A DNA stretch of 23,937 nt from Cylindrotheca closterium (GCA_933822405.4 CAKOGP040001712.1:1-23937); one strand, 5' to 3'. Shown: positions 1 through 9,966, counted from the first letter of the stretch. The notes: generated from the letters alone by a model not told the origin. Translations and numbers: made by a program.

Positions 1-125
1 TCCACGTGGTTCAAACTTTGTTGACCAAAAGCAACCTAGTTCCTGGCCTCTACAGCCGTATTACACCGGCAGTTGGATACTCTAGAAGTAGCATAAATAC
101 CAATTAATGATTCAGTTATATATAT
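1..125 (+). repeat. Repeat module copy 1 (3' end of a retroelement-like family)
   Basis: This stretch of about 120 bp, ending in GATTCAG followed by a short TA run, occurs three times: here, at 6128-6249 in the same orientation, and at 23814-23937 inverted. Copies 1 and 3 differ by a single-base indel over the compared part. Copy 2 is more diverged, with roughly nine substitutions. In copy 2 the TA run abuts a target-site duplication, so it marks the element's 3' end. The rest of this copy lies outside the window on the left. A CCACGTGG palindrome sits at 2-9. Confidence 0.9.
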
Positions 126-668
126 TGTTAAATGAACTTGAATTTTTGGGGATGATATTCACAATCACATGATTTTCAATTTGGCGAAACAGGCTCGCTT
201 AAAATCTCACAAAAAATATAAAATAAACCAGAATGTACGAAGAGGTGTAAGAAAACTTCTGACGCTCGCTGAGAGACTGATCTTGGGGCAACCGCCAGTC
301 CAAGACTTGATTGGCGATAAAACATTGCCGATAATGTGGGGGAGATAATAGATTTATTGGTGGACATCTTTGTGGGAATTTCGAAAACGAGTAAAACGAG
401 GAGAAGCCACCAACTTGGTTGCTTCTCCTCATTTCCCTTTAAGTACCAGGTACTCTGCCAGGTGTTCCAGGGGATTTGCGATTTTGACTCATCTCCCTGC
501 AAAGCCGAAATGAAAAGGGGGCGCTGCAGGAGAATCCCACTTCTCCACTGCAACAGCCCTTGATTGAGCTTCGACAACAACACTACTAGCTGCTGTAGTG
601 ATAGGTACAATACCGGGACTGTAGCAAGTCAAAGTTCTTGCGAGAGCAACGACTTTTTCATATCACAT
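126..668. other. Upstream region of SF3B4, no gene recognised
   Basis: The stretch holds no convincing protein. Overlapping minus-strand frames are open but have no recognisable domain. Two small features stand out: a GTACC-type palindrome at about 443-455, and a 36-bp segment at 465-500 that recurs with one mismatch at 11284-11319. The promoter and 5' UTR of the SF3B4 gene must lie in the right half. I see no clear TATA or initiator element. Confidence 0.5.
465..500 (+). repeat. Short dispersed repeat, copy a
   Basis: A 36-bp segment, from TTCCAGGGG to CTCCCTGC, matches 11284-11319 in the same orientation with one mismatch. A GGTGTTCC word lies just left of it here (461-468) and just right of it in the other copy, as if both came from a longer or tandem unit. 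Origin unknown. Confidence 0.7.
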
Positions 669-1680
669 ATGGCGAGCTTGGCCCCTGTTGAGCACAGAAA
701 TCAAGATGCAACCGTTTATGTTGGAAACCTAGATACCGCCTGCACAGAAAATATGCTGATGGAGTTGTTTGTGCAGGTTGGGAGAGTCAAGTCTGTATAC
801 ATGGTACGAACTCGCGCATCACTTTCCTGTTTGTTGAGTATTTAGAGCTCATGCCCACTTCATTCAGCCGAAAGACAAGGTTACTCAAGCACATAATGGA
901 TATGGATTTATTGAGTTTCTTGATGTTATTGATGCCGATTACGCCATAACAATAATGAATATGATCAAGGTATATGGCCGTCCATTAAAGGTTTCGAAGA
1001 GTTCCTTGAACAACAAGGCAGAGCTCTCGCGCGATGTAGGTGCCAATCTGTTCATCGGAAATCTTGATCCAGGTGACGTCGATGAGAATTTGCTTTATGA
1101 TACCTTCTCATCCTTCGGAACATTGATCCGACAACCGCGGATTATGAGGGATGAAGCTACAAATGAATCGAAAGGGTAAGTGCGGATACGCTCAGTTCAA
1201 TGCTATCCAGAGTCTTGCCCGAAACTAACAAGTATGCAATGTGATAGGTTCGGTTTTGTTTCGTTTGATTGCTTCGAAAGTTCAGATAATGCAATCGAGT
1301 GTATGAACGGGCAATTTCTGGGGAACCGCCAAATTGTTGTGCAATATGCGTTCAAGAAGGACACTGCTGTGGAGTTCTCGGAATCTATTGGTCGTCCCTC
1401 TGGTTCTGCTATAGAGCGGCATGGCTCCAGGGCAGAGAGAATGCTGGCTGCTCAGCGACGATCACAACAACAAAAGCAACATCACAACCAAATTCCTGTA
1501 CCGCCGCTACCCGGAGTTATATTCAACCAGTCGCATGCAGTAATGCCAGGAATGCACGCAATACCGCCACCTCCCCCAGCTTCTCTGCCTCCATTGCCGC
1601 CGACCAGGCCGCCACCTCCACCCCCAGCATCATTGCCTCCACCAACGCCTCCTAACACTAATGCAAATCGAATAATGTAA
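669..1680 (+). CDS. SF3B4: Splicing factor 3B subunit 4 (SF3B4/SAP49-like), three exons
   Basis: SF3B4 is a U2 snRNP component of the SF3b complex that binds pre-mRNA near the branch point. Exons are 669-803, 868-1175 and 1248-1680. The introns (64 and 72 bp) are GT-AG, and splicing keeps one frame of 291 residues. RRM1 covers about residues 14-92 (RNP2 VYVGNL, RNP1 NGYGFIEF) and RRM2 about 104-181 (RNP2 LFIGNL, RNP1 rebuilt across intron 2 as KGFGFVSF). The [13 protein letters not shown] linker and the [14 protein letters not shown] segment after RRM2 are SF3B4 signatures. A proline-rich tail with runs of four to six prolines follows, shorter than in the 424-residue human protein. ATG 669 is the first ATG in frame after a stop at 561-563. 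It ends 44 bp from the stop of the convergent membrane-protein gene. Confidence 0.95.
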
Positions 1681-1724
1681 TGTTTGGAATCCTGTGCAGC
1701 CAGGACAACTAGGACCAACTGGAA

Positions 1725-2808
1725 CTACAAATAATCCCTAAGTATATTATACAAACAAAGCGACAGAACGCACTTTTTCCATAGTTTTGTATGGTGCTGC
1801 AAATTTGCGGCAAGTTGACCAAAGGAAAAGAGATCTGTAGTTTGATCGATCCCCAATTCCGCGATTGATTGATAAAGGTAAACGATAGATGCAAATCTGG
1901 ATATGCTTGCAAACTTTTCCAAAAGACTCGAATCAACGATCTCCGAGTCAAAGGATGAAACAATCTCTTTGGCGTTGGAATCGTTCTGCAGGATCATTGA
2001 AGCTCCACGACTGTTGCCGCCGGAACCGTCTTCGAACCCTAGTTCGTAGTATTTCTTTAGAATTTCATACTCAATCCGGCATGAAGACAACGTTTGTATC
2101 GAATCCGTAGAATGTTTCTGTGTATTTAAGCTACGAACACAAACAATGGAAAGAATCAAAACGAAGGCAGCAGCCGACCTTTCTGTCATCCTTCCTTTCA
2201 AAAGTGGTATTTGCTGCTCTGGAATATACACGTGAGAGCTCTCATCTCATAGAAACAAACAATCCAATAGAAATGGTGTCCTGTTGCTTACCTAACATTC
2301 CCTTAACTCTGCGAGGGAAATTTCTCCAAATGGCGCTAGAAGGACTCTCCGACAATATATCTGGCGAAGTTACGATGAGAAATATAATCGTCAACGATGT
2401 CACCATAATTGATTTAACAAAGCCGAAGTGAAACAACAGGTAGAACCATGTGATTGTGAATATTGATATCACTCTGAACAAATCAAAAGGTGATACAAAT
2501 TGCCGGGCAATAGATATGTAGTACGCCACTTTCTCCCGCACTCTCGGATCATTCCGCATTTGCTGCCATTGGCAGCGATATGTATCGATCCTGTTTGCCT
2601 TAGTCAGGTTTTCTTGTTTCAGTGCCATGGTGGACTGACTTGCTGCCATGTAGACAAGATACCTTTCGCGTTCGACATTGTAACTTATAACTACCCCCAA
2701 AAGCGAATTGATGTCAGCACGAGATGTCTTTATAACTCTGACCACCACAGAAGGTGGAGACGCAACAAGTCCCTTTGGATCTCTCAGTGCCATCCTAAAA
2801 TGCAGCAA
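1725..2808 (-). CDS. Unnamed membrane protein with N-terminal SH3-like segment, two exons
   Basis: I cannot name this protein. On the minus strand exon 1 is 2808-2292 and exon 2 is 2218-1725, joined across a 73-bp intron (donor GTAAGC, acceptor TATTCCAG) whose phase fits exactly, giving 336 residues. Residues about 23-70 resemble a small SH3-like module seen in many protist proteins: LLGVVISYN, ERERYLVYM, then ALKQENLTKA. A charged linker follows, then three likely membrane segments at about 108-130, 132-148 and 188-203, and a soluble C-terminal third rich in Ser, Asp and Glu. A second ATG six codons in (2793) is an alternative start. The match of splice phase and the hydrophobic segments on both sides of the intron support one gene. 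It is convergent with SF3B4, so the 3' UTRs probably overlap. Location and role are unknown. Confidence 0.72.
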
Positions 2809-3236
2809 GAAACGTCATACGCCTTGAATAATCAGCAAGACGGGGTAATTTTCGGATATAGGTGACATGCTGGAACACTTGCTGATTTGTGTATCTCCAC
2901 AGCTTCCAACGCCAGTCCCCCAAATATGAATATATAAGAAATTGGATGGTTATTTTTTATATGATGAACAAAATTAGAGCAGACAGACAGACGCCTCTCT
3001 GTGAGTTTCTCCGAAATTTTACTTTCATAACCTGTTTTCGTGCTTGTGTACACATGTATTAACCTACCAAGTGTACACATTGTCGTAGTGGGGGAGGTGG
3101 ACGGAGCGAAGAACAAAGTGACTATTGAACGAGCGCGGTGCGCGCAGCAGAGATCCCGCAGCGAGTCCTCAACAACAGCGATCGCATATTCTTGTCTTTT
3201 CTCCTTCCTAACGCATCAGGATCGAAGTTGTAAGAC
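2809..3236. other. Intergenic region left of the recombinase retroelement
   Basis: It must contain the promoter of the minus-strand membrane-protein gene and the left flank or leader of the retroelement. Two copies of the palindrome GTGTACAC lie at 3046-3053 and 3071-3078. Related words recur on the other side of the element at 10173-10205. A short CAGACAGACAGAC run lies near 2980. No gene recognised. Confidence 0.5.
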
Positions 3237-3269
3237 ACGTCAACGTTGACTAGGCATAGAATAGAAAAA
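3237..3269 (+). repeat. 33-bp direct repeat, left copy, with 12-bp palindrome
   Basis: Identical over 33 bp to 9954-9986. It contains the perfect palindrome GTCAACGTTGAC (3239-3250) followed by an A-rich segment, and ends 13 bp before the gag ATG. Split direct repeats are typical of PAT/Ngaro-type elements. This pair could be the remaining common part of such repeats, or the sites at which the recombinase acted. Confidence 0.85.
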
Positions 3270-5010
3270 TTTTCAAGTAATCATGGCCGCGGCAACAGCG
3301 CCGACTGTGGCAGCGCCAACAGCACCCGCAGCTGCACCAGCAGCACCAACACCACAGCTGACCGCTTACCATGAATTTTTCGGCAACACCACTTTGGACC
3401 CCCATCAACAAGACTACCAAGCACTCATGCAAGCCTACAGAGTTTACGACACTCCTACACCTGCTCAATCATTGTACAACAGCGCCGGACTGTCTACCTC
3501 CGCTTATCCCATGGCCTACCTGTCGCTCATCAATGACAATGGGAATTTGTTCTACCTATTGGTCCATGCACCAGCCTTCTACAAGTCACTGCCTGGGGTC
3601 CCAAGCCGCTGCGATGGAAAGGCCTACGCGTTCACCGGCGATGTGGTTGCCAACACCATCACCACTGTAGAATTTCCACAGGACGCCTTTATGTCGCCAG
3701 GAACTGGAACAGAGGAAAACGTCCCGAAGGATCTGGAGCGAGCTCTGGACATTCTCCATCTCAATCCGGACGACTCCTCCATTGGACCTTTCCAGGACAC
3801 GGATGCCAACATCAAGCAAGCGAAGACCCGTCACTACATCCCTTTGCCGCACCGCTATGTGCATCTGGTTCTGGGACGCCAAGTTCCAGTTTGGAAGGGT
3901 TTCATCAACTTGGCAGCAGCCATCAAAAACACTGGAGACGAAATTGAGTGCCCCGAGCTCACCGATTGGCTACTACTGTCACTGGTTAGAGCAGGAGCGG
4001 GCGCTCCACCAACTCTTGCAACAACATTGCCTGATAGACCTTTTGATGATGCAGCGCTCAAGGTGCAACGCCGAGAGCTGTTGGAACAGCATCTTCCAGG
4101 GCTGAAGGAAGCTTCACTTCCGTCCATGCTAGGAATTCAGCAGAGCCAGGCGCAATCAGTCAACGAACTGGTCCGAACCCAAAAGGACGCCCAGACCGAA
4201 GCGACAACACGAGAAGCCAAGGCCAAGGCCCCCAGGAGTGTGGACAAATTCTTTGGTCCCATGCTCCACAAGCTCCTCAGCGTTCTCCACGTCCAAGACA
4301 CTAGCCAGTGCCCACCTGTCTGGTCCGAATGGGCTTCTCAGCCCAAGAAAGCCGACCTTGACGTTTTGGAAAGCGCCCTCAGGTCCCAAGCGAGCAGCGA
4401 AGCGACAGGGGGATTCGGAATTGTACCCATTGTCACTCCGGACTTGGTGAAGAAAGTGAAGGCGGTGAAACTTGGTGGCAACGACACTGACGACCTTGAA
4501 GAAGGAATTCACCCTTTCTCTATTGTCCTGCCGTCCTATGGAGGCTCCGATGTTGGAGTGACCAAGGCGGCCCGAGAAAGGGCAGCAGCTTTCGCGGAAG
4601 TCCACGGGGGATCAGGGTTCTCTCTACAAGACGCCATAGCCTTGAGAAAGCCTACTGTCCACATTCCGGACACCTTCTCCAAGGCACGAAGTCATCTCAT
4701 GGGCCTACTAACCTTGTGGCAAGTCCTGCTGCCATTCAGCCATCCATTCCTACGAGCGTACGGAATGTTCCTACAGCAATACATGCAAGATGAAGCCAAC
4801 TTCACTGCCCTACTCGACAAGTTGCCACGACCAGAGCCAAAGCCGGCTCTTTTCTTGAGGGCAGTACAAGTCCGCATGGTTAACTACTGGCAGTCAGTGG
4901 AGAGCTCTATGTCCTACCAGCCGGATCCACCCAACTTTGTCGACATCCTGGTACAGATCCGACAGCGCTCCGACAGCTGGATTGCTGCGCTTCCTGCCAA
5001 CTACTGGAGC

Positions 5011-5026
5011 GAACCAGCGGCCCAAT
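5011..5026 (+). repeat. Target-site duplication, left copy (16 bp)
   Basis: The 16 bp GAACCAGCGGCCCAAT are repeated exactly at 6250-6265. They bracket the nested insertion and lie in the same codon phase of gag on both sides, so the word was originally present once. Confidence 0.93.
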
Positions 5027-5167
5027 ATAAAATTCAGTTTCAAAAATCAAAAAACAAAAATCACGCATTTTGCAAAAACAAAAAGTCATCTTCTCTAGTA
5101 CTTTATCTACGCAATGACCGTGTAGCGACACCGGTTTTCCTGTTAAAAGTGCTTGATTGAGGACTTC

Positions 5168-5817
5168 AACCATGGGCTCTGATGATGATCAATCAGATGA
5201 GATGGCTCTGAACTTGACAAAGGCTGCAACTGATCAAGGTCAGGGAGGCCTGGAGGAAAAAACCCGTTCAAATTCGACCACCCAACTGACGGTTGACTTG
5301 GTAAAGGATGATCCAAGCGATGACCCCATGGAACTGTTTCAAACCGTTTGGCATGCTTTGATACCTCCCAAGAGCGGACACAAGCAACCCCCTCCTTCCA
5401 AAATCGCCGAGGATGGCGCACTGAAAGGACAGCCGCTTGTTGCCTCTCCCAAGAAACTCAATCCAAGCAATGACCCCATGGAATTTGTTGAAATTGTTTG
5501 GCATGCTTTGACAACGGCGTTTCCACCAACCATTGATCATTCTTTGGACAGATTCTCAATTGGATGGTCCACAAAACAAGGTCGGAACCAGAACAAAATT
5601 TTCAACTATTTACACACAACCACAATCCTATTTTATGATGTCTGCGCTGCATATCAGAAGTGGCCAACAACCATGGGCTCGAATGAAGCAAAATCACAAG
5701 AGATGGCTTTGAAATCGACAAGGACTGCACCTGAGCACGCTCAGGAAGGTCTGGTGGCAACAACCCGCTCGAATTTGACCACCCTATTGACAGTTGACCT
5801 GGTGAAGGACAACCCCA
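5168..5817 (+). repeat. Duplicated block pair inside the insertion
   Basis: Segments of about 150 bp, 5168-5317 and 5669-5817, align from ACCATGGGCTC to the GT(A/G)AAGGA region, with a shared AACCCG(T/C)TC core. By eye roughly two thirds to three quarters of positions agree. The frame is preserved between the copies. Confidence 0.75.
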
Positions 5818-6101
5818 ATGCTTGCATTTCCTCCATGTTGTACAGTTTATTTGTCTTGTTTCTTTCTCTGGAAAAGATACAGCAGACCGATTTTCTTGGT
5901 CTACCTTTCCAAATCCCCACCAACAGAGTGGGAGCGCCAATCTGCCCATTGACAGATGACTTGAGAGAATTGCATCCAATTCTTTCCTTGGAAAAGGTAC
6001 CCACAAAATTCCTCTGTATCCCAGGAGATATTCTTGCATCTTGTTTGTACTTCCCCACCAACAGTGGGAGCGCCAATCTGTCCCCTGACATGATTGACTA
6101 G
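5172..6101 (+). CDS. Unidentified ORF inside the nested insertion, built of internal repeats
   Basis: A frame of 309 residues is open from ATG 5172 to the TAG at 6099-6101. I recognise no domain. It is made of related blocks. A block beginning ACCATGGGCTC (about 5168-5317) returns at about 5669-5817 in the same frame, with shared peptides such as TTMGS, EMAL and TVDLVKD. A shorter piece, NDPMEF then VWHAL, repeats DDPMEL and VWHAL. A third block near 5863-5963, with GGAGCGCCAATCTG, recurs near 5980-6100. No signal peptide or clear membrane segment stands out, although residues around 220 are hydrophobic. That the frame survives the duplications suggests either recent origin or coding function. 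It could also be chance openness in a young repeat. Confidence 0.4.
   Translation: MGSDDDQSDEMALNLTKAATDQGQGGLEEKTRSNSTTQLTVDLVKDDPSDDPMELFQTVWHALIPPKSGHKQPPPSKIAEDGALKGQPLVASPKKLNPSNDPMEFVEIVWHALTTAFPPTIDHSLDRFSIGWSTKQGRNQNKIFNYLHTTTILFYDVCAAYQKWPTTMGSNEAKSQEMALKSTRTAPEHAQEGLVATTRSNLTTLLTVDLVKDNPNACISSMLYSLFVLFLSLEKIQQTDFLGLPFQIPTNRVGAPICPLTDDLRELHPILSLEKVPTKFLCIPGDILASCLYFPTNSGSANLSPDMID
5863..6100 (+). repeat. Second duplicated block pair inside the insertion
   Basis: Segments near 5863-5963 and 5980-6100 share CTTTC(T)CTTGGAAAAG-like and CCCCACCAACAG...GTGGGAGCGCCAATCTG stretches. CCCAC and GTGGG flanking the short loop could form a small hairpin in each copy. Confidence 0.7.
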
Positions 6102-6127
6102 AGCAACTTTTTTCTTGAAAAATGCCT

Positions 6128-6249
6128 CAACGTGGTTCAAACTTATCTGACTAAAAGCAGCATAGTTCCTGGCCTCTACAGCCGTATTACACCGCCAGTT
6201 GGATACTCTAGAAGTAGCATAAAAACCAATTAATGATTCAGTTATATAT
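6128..6249 (+). repeat. Repeat module copy 2, 3' end of the nested insertion
   Basis: Same orientation as the copy at 1-125 and inverted relative to 23814-23937. It differs from copy 1 mainly between about 6144 and 6162. It stops at TATATAT directly before the 16-bp target duplication, which fixes the 3' end of the family. Confidence 0.92.
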
Positions 6250-6265
6250 GAACCAGCGGCCCAAT
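6250..6265 (+). repeat. Target-site duplication, right copy (16 bp)
   Basis: Exact repeat of 5011-5026. The gag reading frame resumes through it in the same phase as on the left side. Confidence 0.93.
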
Positions 6266-6737
6266 TCCCTACAGCTCCATGGAAAGGGGGATACCTGCCC
6301 TACATGATGCCCCCAGGCATGGTCCCAATGTCTTCTGACAGCTCCGGTGCCTCAAGTCTCACACCTCATTCCTTGGGGTATCCTCCATTCTTCAATGGTT
6401 TCTTTCCACCACAGGGTGGAGGATTAAGCCAGGCGAGGATGACCCAAAATCCAAGGGAAAGAACAGCCTCCAAGTGAAGAACTCCACACATGTTCCAGAG
6501 CTCACCCAGTTCCGGAAATTGGCCCTTGCCACCGCTGTCCCAAAGGCCGAACAGAAAGCTGGATCTCCGCCGCCTGAGATCACCCACAATGGCACCAAGG
6601 TGCAAATGTGTGTCGGTTATCACGTCAAGGGAAAATGCTGGGAAAAGTGTCCTCGAGCGGCCGACCATGTGGCCCACTCCGCACAAGACACAGCAAAGCT
6701 TGTCGAGTGGTGCAAGAAAGCTTACGCTGAAGAATGA

Positions 6738-8940
6738 AGCTTCGGCAGATGGTACCCCCAGCTACGGTTCCCATCTAAGCCATCTGCTCCATCATCTAGC
6801 AACGTGATGGGGGCAGCGGCAACTAATAACAACACTAGTTTACCTGCCACTGTACCTCGTCTCCCAACCACTTCCACAATTCCGCCTTTCCGCCTCAGCA
6901 CAAGTCCACCTGCACAACAGTTCCGCATCCACGATGATGAACTAGGTAAGAAGATTTGTATGGCCGTTCATGAATTTCAGTTAAGTAACTCCTGGGAGAC
7001 GTTTGCTACGGCACAGAGAGGATCAGCTCCAGATATTCTTGCGCCCAATGTTAGGCATCTGGCACATCCAGCTGCACACCTCCTCGATCACCTTCGAAAT
7101 CATGGCGCACCCATACCGATGTCTACACTACCTTGGAGCGCACAACGACAAGATGACGCCGTCGCCCGAGGTCCTCACAAGTCTACAAAAGATGAAGTGT
7201 CCTTCATCCGAGAAGAGTTCACTGATTTTCTCAACAAGAAATTCTGGACCATCCTACCCTATCGACTCGTGCGGCATCTACAGAACTTGCGACTCAGTCC
7301 TCTTGGCGTAGTTCCACAACGGGACAGACGGCCCCGACTGATAGTTGACCTTTCTTTCTTTGGCATCAATCAAGAATCCGTCCCAATTGCGCCATCAGAT
7401 TCCATGCAATTTGGACGTGCCCTTCACCGCATCCTGCAACGAATCCTACAAGCCAACCCTCTACATGGGCCTGTTTACATCTCCAAGATTGACATTGCTG
7501 ATGGTTTCTACCGCATTCAATTGGCACCTTATGCCGTCCCACATCTGGCCGTCCTACTCCCGCAACACCCCAACAAAGAAGCCATGGTTGCCTTTCCCTT
7601 GGTCCTCCCTATGGGCTGGGTCAATTCGCCACCATACTTCTCGGCCGTCACCGAAACTGGAGCGGACCTGATGAACCGACACCTCAAACAGCGCCCCCAA
7701 GAGCCACCTCATCGCCTAGAGAGCTTGCCCTGAATCCACCAGCACTTGAGAAGCCTGCTTCGAGTCTACCTCCGACAACCCACCGTGTGGATGAACCTAT
7801 CGCCACGCCACCTTCCCAGCCCATCCATCAAACCCGGTTCCGTCGGCCAATGCAATACGCTGACGTCTACGTTGATGACTTCATCTCTTTGGTCCAAGGT
7901 ACCAAAAACGACCGTCGTCAAGCCATGCGCACTCTTCTTCACATGCTCGACAGTGTTTTTCGACCTTGGGACTCCAACAGAGACACCCCCTTTCGTCAAG
8001 AGCCGGCTTCCGTCAAAAAGCTCAAGAAGGGCGACGCCAGCTGGTCTACCAAGAAAGTGGTACTCGGATGGCTCCTGGATTCCGTTGACAAAACCATCAG
8101 CCTTCCGCCACATCGAATTGAACGGCTCCAAACCATCCTGGCCAGCATTGGCCCCACAAAGAAGCGGATCAGTGCCAAGAACTGGCATCGTTTGCTGGGT
8201 GAATTGCGATCCATGGTGATTGGAATACCAGGTGCACGCGGCCTGTTTAGCCCACTTCAAGAAGCCTTTCGGACCAAAACCCCGGACCATCGTCTTCTCC
8301 TGAATGCCATGGTTCACCAATTCCTGGACGATTTCCGTCAGCTGTCCAAAACCCTTTTCGACCGTCCCACCAGGATAGCCGAACTCATTCCTCAAGATCC
8401 GAGTGTTATTGGAACTACAGACGCTTCAGGGCAGGGGATGGGCGGTGTTGCTTTCCTCAATACCCCCTCTGGTCTGCGACCCATACTCTGGCGGCATCGC
8501 TACCCCAAGCATGTCCAATCCAGGTTAATAACATTCGATAATCCACGGGGTTTGTTGAGCATTGGCGACTTGGAACTGTCCGCCATGGTGTGCCAGCACG
8601 ATGTCATCACTACTGCTGCCGATGCTTGGGAGCACACCATCCACAGCTTCCACGACAACACAGCTGCCCAATTTTGGCAAGGGATCCACCACTACGACAG
8701 GACCGGCTGCCGCCCTGCTTCGCCTCCAGTCACACCATCAACGGGTGTTCCGCTATGTGCCGTTTCACGACTATCTCCCAGGACTCCTGAATAAAATTAG
8801 TGACGACGCGTCACGCCTGTGGCATCTCTCTGACGCTGCGTTCCTCGCTTATTTTAACTCTACATATCCACAGATGAATTGCTGGGAGCTGCACCACGTT
8901 CGGCCGCCGATTCTTTCTGCCGTGATCTCGATATTAGCCA
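6738..8940 (+). pseudogene. Reverse transcriptase-RNase H of the recombinase retroelement, frameshifted
   Basis: The polyprotein would copy element RNA into DNA and remove the RNA strand. From about 6738 one frame runs through an S/T/P-rich leader and RT fingers (LGVVPQRDRRPRLIVDLSFF) and palm motif A (KIDIADGFYRIQL) to a TGA at 7731-7733. A second frame, open before that stop, carries the palm motif C YVDDF (7868-7882), the thumb, and the RNase H start with catalytic residues D (8420, TTDASG), E (8573, GDLELS) and D (8654, HDNTA). Near 8700 it returns to the first frame for VFRYVPFHDYL and the last RNase H aspartates (DDASR, 8802). Thus two frameshifts of opposite effect break an otherwise well-preserved protein. 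The first frame is in phase with the end of gag across a TGA. All key RT and RNase H motifs can be read, so the family call is firm. Function is lost. Confidence 0.9.
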
Positions 8941-9966
8941 GCAAACAGTACAAAAGGGTATCGTTCGAGGAACTCAAGATTGTGCTGACGCGCACTGGGA
9001 GCTTTGGACCAAGTTCTGTGAAGAACTTGGACTCGACCCCCTCCTCCGCGTCCCTGATCCCGTTCAATTTCTCCAAGTCTTTGCCACATGCTACTGCCGT
9101 CGACCAGGAAAGTACCCCGGTGAATGCGTCCAATCTGGAACGATTTCAAACGCCATATGCTTGGTGGGCCAGACGATGGCCAGCATGGGGGCCAGGGATG
9201 CTCGGAAAGACAGCACGGGTTCCATTGACTTCCGCCTGACTCGGATGTTCAGACGTACACCCGCGAAGACCCACCGCCTCATCGGGTGAAACCCATCCCA
9301 GTCGGTATCATTAAGTATATTGCCAACCAAAGTTGAAATCAATCTTGCAAAGTTCAGGCCACTTCTGACATGATCATCGTGGCCTTCTTCTTTCTCCTCC
9401 GTCCCGGCAAATACACAGGCACCACAAACGATGACACACCTTTCCGGTTCCTTGATGTTCAGCTCAAAGTTGGCGTCCGCCACCTCGACCTTCTCACTAC
9501 CACACCTGCTGAATTATGGGCTGCCACCAGTGTTGCCCTTACATTCACCACGCAAAAGAATGGTGTCCGTGGCGAAGTCATCTGTCACGGTCGGAGCGGA
9601 CATGATGTCCTCTGCCCCGTCCGCTCCATGATCCGCCGTATCCTCCATCTCCGACAACATACTGCAAACATGCACACCATCATTGCAACCTATTTCCAAA
9701 ACGGCCGCCATTACTCCGTAAAATCGGCCGACATCACCACTACATTACGCCAAGTTACAGCCGCCTGCGGCGCCGACATCGGTTTCCTTCCTTCCGACGT
9801 CAGCGCCCGCTCCGCCCTTCGTGCCATGGCCCTTTTCTGCTCCAACGTCGATCGCGACACCATGAATACGCTATTCATCCTGGCCAGAATCTTGTCCCAA
9901 TGTACTGATTCCATCAATTCCCGCCGCCACCCCGACACCACCAACATGGGCAAACGTCAACGTTGA
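8879..9966 (+). pseudogene. Tyrosine recombinase of the retroelement, frameshifted
   Basis: This enzyme integrates the circular DNA of DIRS-type elements in place of a DDE integrase. Its frame overlaps the end of the RNase H region. The first part (8879-about 9250) is the helical core-binding domain (HWELWTKFCEELGLDP, VPDPVQFLQVF, GSIDFRLTR). A frameshift near 9245 leads to a second frame with VKPIPVGIIKYI, an in-frame TGA at 9334-9336, and then the catalytic part: AFFFLLRPGKYTG with the first arginine (9400), FTTQKNGVRGEV, and the SARSALRAMA box near 9800. The expected second arginine box (RxxGRW) and the nucleophilic tyrosine are not readable in this frame. RY can be read near 9878 in another frame, suggesting a short deletion with a shift. 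The frame ends inside the right 33-bp repeat. Confidence 0.88.

Larger units (their letters stand above)
5027..6249 (+). mobile_element. Nested 1,223-bp retroelement-like insertion with TA-run tail
   Basis: A perfect 16-bp duplication of host sequence flanks the insertion. It begins with an A-rich, CAAAAA-containing segment and ends with the repeat module and a short TA run next to the duplication. A long target duplication together with a simple-sequence 3' tail is the pattern left by target-primed reverse transcription (LINEs and the SINE-like elements they mobilise). No reverse transcriptase, long terminal repeat or inverted ends are visible, so this is a non-autonomous or truncated copy. 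Two other copies of its 3' module lie at the window ends. It carries one long open frame (5172-6101) built from duplicated blocks. Confidence 0.82.
3283..6737 (+). pseudogene. Gag-like capsid ORF of the recombinase retroelement, split by an insertion
   Basis: The ORF starts at ATG 3283 with an Ala/Pro/Thr-rich leader and runs open to 5026. It would then continue at 6266, because the nested insertion plus its duplicated target (1,239 bp, a multiple of three) sits in between. Beyond 6266 the first frame reaches a stop at 6477-6479. The related sequence goes on in another frame from about 6420 to the TGA at 6735-6737, so a frameshift lies near 6420. The last part has a cysteine-rich CX8CX3CX5H cluster (MCVGYHVKGKC, then EKC and ADH), probably a nucleic-acid-binding knuckle. 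The long middle part has no family I can name. Position upstream of RT, length and the terminal knuckle suggest a Gag role. The TGA at 6735 is followed in the same frame by the RT region, so stop readthrough or simple decay are both possible. Confidence 0.75.

Noticed and set aside
176..610. A 144-codon minus-strand frame upstream of SF3B4
   Set aside because: No domain, overlaps other frames and repeat sequence, and no splice or start context supports it.
1482..1718. Glycine-rich minus-strand frame opposite the SF3B4 tail
   Set aside because: It is the antisense reading of the proline codons of SF3B4.
155..2463. A 17-bp inverted match, 155-171 against 2447-2463
   Set aside because: The second site lies in a coding exon of the membrane-protein gene, no similarity extends beyond it, and an AT-rich match of this length in 24 kb is not very unlikely.
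5601..6140. Several minus-strand frames over the nested insertion
   Set aside because: They are shadows of the plus-strand duplicated blocks; the plus frame is longer and keeps phase across the duplications.
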